A program made the position numbers and the translations under genes. Under the pieces are notes generated by a model. The model searched no databases. It worked only from the letters and a program-made list of their open reading frames with translations, and was not told where the DNA came from. Shown in pieces: positions 8,203 to 12,473 of a stretch of 12,473 nucleotides of DNA. Position 1 is the stretch's first letter. Each line of letters opens with the position of its first letter. This DNA is from Candidatus Altarchaeum sp. (GTDB lineage: Archaea > Altiarchaeota > Altiarchaeia > Altiarchaeales > Altiarchaeaceae): positions 1-12,473 of the forward strand of contig JAGTWP010000039.1 of assembly GCA_018260755.1 (NCBI GenBank), given 5' to 3'.

Positions 8203-8342
8203 TGACTGAATGTTTAGTGTTTTGAAAATTTGTTAATCTATATCAATTAAAATTTTAATAAAATTTATTGAATTATGAAAATAAATATTTCTTAAAATTA
8301 AAAGAAATTTTAATTCATAACTAAAATCTAATAAAATTTTAT
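8203..8342. promoter_or_regulatory. Divergent mod / mcm promoter region with an imperfect dyad
   Basis: A 140-bp, almost wholly A/T spacer between the divergent starts of mod and mcm. For mod, TTGATATAGATT on the minus strand (about 8237-8248) is a TATA-like box that would put transcription about 13 bases before the ATG. For mcm, AAAAGAAA followed by TTTTAATT (about 8300-8314) could be BRE plus TATA for a leaderless or near-leaderless message. Between them is a nested inverted repeat: TTATGAA (8273-8279 or one base off) with TTCATAA (8314-8320), enclosing ATTTCTT with AAGAAAT. The 11-mer TAATAAAATTT occurs twice, at 8256-8266 and 8329-8339, the second just before the mcm ATG. In such AT-rich DNA the boxes are only plausible. 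Confidence 0.4.
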
Positions 8343-11300
8343 ATGAGAAAAACAAATAAGACTAACAAGGATGCAGAGGATGCAAATAACACAGACAATG
8401 AATTTGCAGGTGCTCAATTTACAGATATTACAGAGGTGGAAAGGAGCCCTAATTCCGAAGATGGTATGCCTGAAGACAAAATAAAGTCGTTAGCAAATAA
8501 ATTTATTACCCTGAAAAAGGATGCTCTTTTAGAGGTAGCAAAGGACTATCCGAAAAAGAAGTCCCTGCTCGTTGATTATTCGGAATTGTTTAAATTTAAT
8601 GCGCAAGTATGTGATGAACTAATTGATTTTCCTGATAAGGTAATAAGAATATTTGAAGAAGTGGCCAACGAACAAAACATCCCTATAAATTTTGCGGGGG
8701 AAGTAAAATTTCATGTAAGGTTTATATTGCCGAAGGGCTTTACCGTAAAGATAAGGGATGTAACAAGCGAATACATAAATAAATTTTTTTGCGTGGATGG
8801 TGTTATTACGAAAGTTAGCGATGTTCTTCCGAAGGTTTATGTAGGGGTCTTCCAGTGTCCGCTCTGCGGGAAAAGAAAAGATGTGTACCAGGAAAAAAAT
8901 AGAAATTTACTTGTTCCTTCGGTATGTGATGACTGCAAAAAGGTAGTTAGATTTAAATTGCTTCCCGAAGAAAGTAAATTTGTAGATATTCAGCGATTAG
9001 AGGTTCAGGAACCGCTGGAGATGCTTAGAGGTGGTGAAGAAGCCCAAAAGATAGAAATCTGGCTTACTGATGATTTAACCGGAAAAGTACTGCCGGGAAA
9101 TACAATAGAAGTAGCAGGAGTTATGAAATTAATTCCCCCCAAAGATATAAATGATGCAGTTTACAGGAAATTTATTGATGCGAATAATATTAATGTCATT
9201 GACAGGGAATTTACAGAGGTTGATTTATCGGAAGATGATATTAAAAAAATAAATGAATTTGCGAAGTCGCCGAATATTGCTGAAAAATTTGTAAGTTCCA
9301 TCAGCCCGACAATATACGGATATAAAGAAATTAAAGAGGCGATGGCATTGCAGTTATTCGGCGGGAGTAAATTTGAACTTCCAGATAAAACAAAAACAAG
9401 AGGGGAAATGCATTTGTTGTTAATCGGTGATCCTGGTGTTGCAAAATCAAAATTACTAATAGGAGCAAGCAATATCGCACCGAAGAGTATATATGTAAGC
9501 GGAAAGGGTACAAGTGCAGCCGGATTAACGGCGACTGCGGAAAAAGATGAATTTGCGGAAGGTGCGTGGGTGCTAAAAGCAGGTGCCTTGGTATTAGCCA
9601 GCGGAGGAATTGCCTGTGTTGATGAATTTGACAAGATGGAAAAAGAAGACAGAGCGGCAATGCACGAGGCGTTAGAGCAGCAATCTTATCACCCCGATAC
9701 AGAAATTATGTTTTCAAATGGAGAGAAAATAAAAATCGGTAAATTTGTAGATGAACTTATGAATAGCAAGAAAGACAGTATTGCGAAGGGAAAAGATTGT
9801 GAAATACTTGTCATTCCCGAGGAAATGCAATTCATGATACTCACTACTGATTTTAAAAGTATTTATTCTGTCCCTATTGACAGGGTAAGCAGGCATAAAG
9901 CGCCTAATTACTTTATTAGGATAACTTATACAAATGGAAGGAGTATCATAGTTACTCCCGAACACCCTGTTTATGTGTTTAAAGACGGAGAAATAAAAGA
10001 AACACCAGCAGAGAGTGTAAAAAAAGGTATGCTTTCTCCTACGCCTTCAAAATATTTTATTAAAAATAAAGAAATTTCGCTGTTTAAAGTAAAGATATCA
10101 AAAAAATCCAAGCAGGTAGTTCTTCCCGATAAAATAAACAAAGAGCTTTGCAGATTACTTGGTTATCTTATAACCGATGGACACATTTATTATTCAATAA
10201 AGAACAGAGATGCTGAAATAATGATTTCAAATACTGACAAAGAAATTGTTGACGACTGTTGTGATTTATTTAAAAATATTTTTGGTGTTTCACTATCTCT
10301 GCAAAAACAAGAATCGTGCAGTAGAAAAAAAGTAATAAGGACTCTTTACACAGCAAGATGTATATCCATTCCAATTTATAAATTTTTTATGTCTAACTTT
10401 TCAGAAATAGCTAAAAAGGTAGATAAAAAAAGAGTCCCGGGATGTATTTTTCATACATCAGAAGAAAATAAAGTCCAATTTCTTCTTGGTGCTTTTAGAG
10501 GAGACGGATTTTATGATTCCGAAAGAACAGGGTATGTTACAACCTCTGCAGATCTGGCGAGAGATTACACTGATTTGTTGTTATCTCTCGGTATATATTC
10601 TTACATAACCCCTTATTCAATCTATTTTTCAAATAAGGAAAAAAGAATGAAATCTGCATACAAAGTTGTTATCTCCGGAAGTGAAAGCATAGAGTATTTT
10701 TATGAACTTGTCGGCAAATATGATAAAAGAAAAGATAAAATAGATTATTTTGTGCAGAGGAGCAAAAATAAACTAAACGACCACGATAGAATACCTGTAG
10801 AAGTGGTAGCTCGCTTAAAAAAGCTTCTTAAAGAATATAGATTGGATGATGGGTACTTTTGTCAAAGCATTAAGACAAATGGAGCAGTACATAGGAAAAT
10901 TGTCTTGAAGTATATAGAAAAACTTGAATTATATATTTTATCTTTGAGCAATGTATCCGATAGGTACGACCCACGAAAAATAAGAAAAAAGTATGGAATA
11001 CCTATAGCTGAGATCGTATCAAAGATTAAAAAATCTGTAAGTGTGGTTGCCTATTTAGAAAGAAATCCTTCTACGAAAAATTATACTTTTTTGTTTGAAA
11101 CAGTTAAACAAATGGCGCAGGAAAAAATTAAAAATACAAAAATTTCAATTAGCGTGCTGAAAGATTTTGTTGCTTCGGATATTCGTTTTGTTGAAGTAAA
11201 AAATGTTGAAATACTGCAAAATGATAACATTAAATGGGTTTACGATGTTACTGTTGAACCAAACCATACCTTTATAAGCGAGGGTTTGGTGCTTCATAAC

Positions 11301-12095
11301 ACCATATCTATCGCGAAGGCAGGTATCGTTGCAAAATTCAGGGCGGAAACATGTGTGCTTGCAGCGGCAAATCCTAAATTCGGGAGATTTTCAAGCGAAA
11401 AAGCAATAACAGATCAGTTCGATATTCCTCCGGCATTATTAAGCAGGTTCGATTTAATTTTTCCTCTTAGAGATATTATGGATAATACACAGGATCAGGG
11501 AGTTGCGAACTATGTACTTAAGGCATATTCCGGAAAGAAAGAAGAACTGCTTATTCCACCACTAGATATAGAATTTATAAGAAAATATATTGCTTATGCG
11601 AGAAAAAATTTAAATCCGGTGGTGGGAGAAAATGCCCAAAAACAAATAGAAGAGTATTATTTAAGGTTAAGAAGAGAAAGCAGCAAGGATGTCGTGCAAA
11701 TCACTGCAAGACAACTTGAGGGTATAATAAGATTAAGTTGTGCAAGTGCAAAAATGCGGCTTAAAAATGTTGTTGAAAAAGAGGATGTTGACAGAGCAAT
11801 TCGTTTGATAGAATATTCATTAAATCTTGTTGCAAGAGATAAAGAAACAGGAAAAATAGATGTTGACAGAGTAACTCAGGGACCAAGAGAAAAAAGAGAC
11901 AAAGTAAAGAGTCTGTCTGAAATTTTAGAATACCTGACCGAAAACGGAAAGAAACATTGTCTGATAGAGGATTTTGTTAAGCAGGCAAAGGAGCAGGGAA
12001 TTGACGAAAAAGATGCAAAAAATTTCATTGAAAATGCGAAAAGAGAGGGAAAAATCTTTGAACCCAAGGATGGAGAAATCGGAATGATTGAATAA
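8343..12095 (+). CDS. mcm: MCM replicative DNA helicase precursor, intein-containing
   Basis: A 1250-residue precursor that would splice to a 711-residue MCM helicase, the hexameric AAA+ motor that unwinds DNA at archaeal forks. It has a low-complexity polar N-terminal tail of about 40 residues, an N-terminal OB region with a C-x2-C...C-x2-C zinc ribbon (C172, C175, C195, C198), Walker A G-D-P-G-V-A-K-S at 362-369, Walker B D-E-F-D-K-M at 427-432, sensor 1 A-A-A-N-P at 1007-1011, arginine finger R1035 in L-L-S-R-F-D, a sensor-2-type T-A-R-Q-L-E-G-I-I-R, and a C-terminal winged-helix-like region. All catalytic residues are present. The intein covers residues 448-986. The alternative ATG at 8466 (Met42) would drop only the polar tail; homology starts just after it, so the start is not certain. 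No Shine-Dalgarno is seen at either ATG. The gene ends with tandem TAA stops. Confidence 0.96.
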   Translation: MRKTNKTNKDAEDANNTDNEFAGAQFTDITEVERSPNSEDGMPEDKIKSLANKFITLKKDALLEVAKDYPKKKSLLVDYSELFKFNAQVCDELIDFPDKVIRIFEEVANEQNIPINFAGEVKFHVRFILPKGFTVKIRDVTSEYINKFFCVDGVITKVSDVLPKVYVGVFQCPLCGKRKDVYQEKNRNLLVPSVCDDCKKVVRFKLLPEESKFVDIQRLEVQEPLEMLRGGEEAQKIEIWLTDDLTGKVLPGNTIEVAGVMKLIPPKDINDAVYRKFIDANNINVIDREFTEVDLSEDDIKKINEFAKSPNIAEKFVSSISPTIYGYKEIKEAMALQLFGGSKFELPDKTKTRGEMHLLLIGDPGVAKSKLLIGASNIAPKSIYVSGKGTSAAGLTATAEKDEFAEGAWVLKAGALVLASGGIACVDEFDKMEKEDRAAMHEALEQQSYHPDTEIMFSNGEKIKIGKFVDELMNSKKDSIAKGKDCEILVIPEEMQFMILTTDFKSIYSVPIDRVSRHKAPNYFIRITYTNGRSIIVTPEHPVYVFKDGEIKETPAESVKKGMLSPTPSKYFIKNKEISLFKVKISKKSKQVVLPDKINKELCRLLGYLITDGHIYYSIKNRDAEIMISNTDKEIVDDCCDLFKNIFGVSLSLQKQESCSRKKVIRTLYTARCISIPIYKFFMSNFSEIAKKVDKKRVPGCIFHTSEENKVQFLLGAFRGDGFYDSERTGYVTTSADLARDYTDLLLSLGIYSYITPYSIYFSNKEKRMKSAYKVVISGSESIEYFYELVGKYDKRKDKIDYFVQRSKNKLNDHDRIPVEVVARLKKLLKEYRLDDGYFCQSIKTNGAVHRKIVLKYIEKLELYILSLSNVSDRYDPRKIRKKYGIPIAEIVSKIKKSVSVVAYLERNPSTKNYTFLFETVKQMAQEKIKNTKISISVLKDFVASDIRFVEVKNVEILQNDNIKWVYDVTVEPNHTFISEGLVLHNTISIAKAGIVAKFRAETCVLAAANPKFGRFSSEKAITDQFDIPPALLSRFDLIFPLRDIMDNTQDQGVANYVLKAYSGKKEELLIPPLDIEFIRKYIAYARKNLNPVVGENAQKQIEEYYLRLRRESSKDVVQITARQLEGIIRLSCASAKMRLKNVVEKEDVDRAIRLIEYSLNLVARDKETGKIDVDRVTQGPREKRDKVKSLSEILEYLTENGKKHCLIEDFVKQAKEQGIDEKDAKNFIENAKREGKIFEPKDGEIGMIE
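9684..11300 (+). mobile_element. MCM intein with LAGLIDADG homing endonuclease (539 residues)
   Basis: An in-frame protein intron. The N-terminal residue is Ser448 (S-Y-H-P-D-T-E-I, block A), block B is T-P-E-H-P at 538-542 with its Thr and His, and the C-terminal splice motif ends V-L-H-N (His985-Asn986) before Thr987 as the +1 nucleophile. Removing it restores the standard MCM sequence E-A-L-E-Q-Q-T-I-S-I-A-K-A-G. Two dodecapeptide motifs, L-L-G-Y-L-I-T-D-G around Asp612 and L-L-G-A-F-R-G-D-G around Asp721, keep their acidic residues, so the endonuclease may be active. About 135 residues (815-950) between the endonuclease and the C-terminal splicing block hold R-I-P-V-E-V and basic helices, probably an extra DNA-binding region. 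Ser at position 1 is less common than Cys but works in known inteins. Confidence 0.95.
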
Positions 12096-12106
12096 TAACT
12101 TCCTTT

Positions 12107-12124
12107 TGATATTTTTTAAATTTT
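12107..12124 (+). terminator. Probable T-rich terminator of mcm
   Basis: Just after the tandem stop codons there are successive T tracts (T4, T6 at 12112-12117, then T4) with no strong hairpin, the form expected of an archaeal intrinsic terminator. Confidence 0.45.
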
Positions 12125-12173
12125 GTAACTATTCAAAGGTATTAAATCTATGTTAATACATTATGATTATTAA

Positions 12174-12185
12174 TAGACATGTTGC
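12174..12185 (-). repeat. 12-bp element, copy 1 (inverted)
   Basis: Reads TAGACATGTTGC on the plus strand, i.e. GCAACATGTCTA on the minus strand. It is identical to copy 2 and differs from copies 3 and 4 only at two central bases (TG instead of AC). The flank TAA after it mirrors the flank of copy 4, extending that inverted match to TGTTGCTAA / TTAGCAACA. Confidence 0.75.
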
Positions 12186-12204
12186 TAATTAATTTTCAAC
12201 ATAT

Positions 12205-12216
12205 TAGACATGTTGC
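12205..12216 (-). repeat. 12-bp element, copy 2 (inverted)
   Basis: Identical TAGACATGTTGC, 31 bp after copy 1 (about three helical turns). Its flank AAA mirrors copy 3, giving the inverted pair TGTTGCAAA / TTTGCAACA, while its other flank (TCTAATAT on the minus strand) matches copy 4. It overlaps the CAACAT-7-ATGTTG dyad. Confidence 0.75.
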
Positions 12217-12273
12217 AAAATAACTTTTTTACCTTTGAATTTTATTGGTTTTCACCTTTAAAATTTTTAATTT

Positions 12274-12285
12274 GCAACAACTCTA
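12274..12285 (+). repeat. 12-bp element, copy 3 (forward)
   Basis: GCAACAACTCTA, matching copies 1 and 2 in reverse complement at 10 of 12 bases. Its last base(s) overlap the first TATTGTTATGATA copy (12284-12296). It is identical to copy 4, 121 bp further on. Confidence 0.75.
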
Positions 12286-12369
12286 TTGTTATGATATATT
12301 CACAACAAATATAAATTTTTTCAATCTTAAAAAATAAATTTTTTAGATGGTTTATATATTGTTATGATA
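12284..12369 (+). repeat. 13-bp direct repeat TATTGTTATGATA, two copies
   Basis: Perfect copies at 12284-12296 and 12357-12369, 73 bp apart. A shorter TTATGAT also occurs at about 12161-12167. The first abuts element copy 3; the second lies 26 bp before element copy 4. Confidence 0.7.
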
Positions 12370-12394
12370 CGAAATACCACATAAACGTTATTTA

Positions 12395-12406
12395 GCAACA
12401 ACTCTA
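12395..12406 (+). repeat. 12-bp element, copy 4 (forward)
   Basis: Second exact GCAACAACTCTA. It runs directly into a TATA-like sequence (12406-12417), so it occupies the position expected for a BRE or an activator/repressor site of a rightward promoter. Confidence 0.75.
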
Positions 12407-12417
12407 ATATATAAATT
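12406..12417 (+). promoter_or_regulatory. TATA-like box for rightward transcription off the window
   Basis: AATATATAAATT fits an archaeal TATA box. Start would be expected about 25 bases downstream, near 12437, inside the first edge hairpin, so any transcript would mostly lie beyond the window. AT-rich context makes chance occurrence possible. Confidence 0.35.
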
Positions 12418-12425
12418 ATTCAGAG

Positions 12426-12471
12426 AGTATTTTCAAAATGAAATTTTGAAATACTGAAATCTTTTGATTTC
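12426..12471. repeat. Two tandem hairpins at the window edge
   Basis: Hairpin 1: AGTATTTTCAAAAT (12426-12439), loop GAA, ATTTTGAAATACT (12443-12455), a 13-bp stem with one bulged T. Hairpin 2 follows with no gap: GAAATC (12456-12461), loop TTTT, GATTTC (12466-12471). The sequence is cut at the edge, so it could be RNA structure, an operator pair, or the start of a palindromic repeat. Confidence 0.65.
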
Positions 12472-12473
12472 AA

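Larger units (their letters stand above)
12096..12473. other. Gene-free, AT-rich, repeat-dense region downstream of mcm
   Basis: I see no credible coding frame or tRNA here. In order it holds the mcm terminator; an inverted repeat GTATTAA-7-TTAATAC (12139-12159); two copies of TAGACATGTTGC; an inverted repeat CAACAT-7-ATGTTG (12197-12215) overlapping the second copy; two copies of GCAACAACTCTA; two copies of TATTGTTATGATA; TATA-like boxes; and two tandem hairpins at the end. Such density of short dyads in a long spacer beside mcm would suit a replication origin, or the control or leader region of something starting beyond the window. No match to the G-rich archaeal origin recognition box known to me is visible. 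Confidence 0.6.

Noticed and set aside
8203-8342. A tRNA or small RNA gene in the mod/mcm spacer
   Set aside because: The spacer is almost wholly A/T with no cloverleaf or T-loop sequence.
9161-9660. Long antisense open frames opposite the MCM ATPase core
   Set aside because: They lie fully opposite strongly conserved MCM motifs and show no recognisable domain; they are shadow frames.
9684-11300. A free-standing homing endonuclease gene or group I intron inside mcm
   Set aside because: The reading frame is continuous, protein-splicing blocks A, B, F and G are present, and removal at protein level restores the MCM sequence exactly.
12139-12473. A CRISPR array within the window
   Set aside because: The repeats are 12-13 bp, in both orientations and unevenly spaced; no repeat of CRISPR length recurs. 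Only a possible first repeat at the edge remains open.

Overview
The window is AT-rich DNA, most likely from an archaeon. The main reason is a complete archaeal-type MCM replicative helicase (single gene, N-terminal zinc ribbon, C-terminal winged helix) carrying a LAGLIDADG intein. A stand-alone TyrA of a length common in euryarchaea and the scarcity of Shine-Dalgarno sequences agree with this. I cannot name the lineage; a low-GC euryarchaeal, altiarchaeal or larger DPANN genome would all fit.

Layout, left to right. (1) 1-498 is the 3' part of a TPR-repeat protein gene whose start lies off the window; its first two TPR units are nearly identical at DNA level. (2) 566-1882 is tyrA, prephenate dehydrogenase, with an unusual C-terminal extension that I read as a ferredoxin-fold anticodon-binding (FDX-ACB)-like domain such as ends the PheRS beta chain. 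(3) 8202-1923, minus strand, is a compact three-gene operon: mod (type III-like N6-adenine methyltransferase), a BRO-N/DinD-like gene, and res (SF2 helicase with a PD-(D/E)xK nuclease). It is a type III-like restriction-modification system with a DNA-damage/antirepressor-family protein between its two enzymes, and it converges on tyrA. (4) 8203-8342 is a very AT-rich divergent spacer holding the start regions of mod and mcm. (5) 8343-12095 is mcm, split at DNA level by an in-frame 539-residue intein (9684-11300) placed between Walker B and the pre-sensor-1 hairpin. (6) 12096-12473 has no gene but is highly structured: four copies of a 12-bp element (two in each orientation), further direct and inverted repeats, a TATA-like box, and two tandem hairpins at the window edge. 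It could be a replication origin beside mcm, a leader/regulatory region for something beyond the window, or both.

Together the window shows two housekeeping genes (tyrA, mcm) flanking a probable laterally acquired defence operon, a second selfish element (the intein) inside mcm, and an unexplained repeat-rich region after mcm. The most noteworthy items are the TyrA C-terminal domain, the repeat array downstream of mcm, and the BRO/DinD-like third gene of the restriction system.
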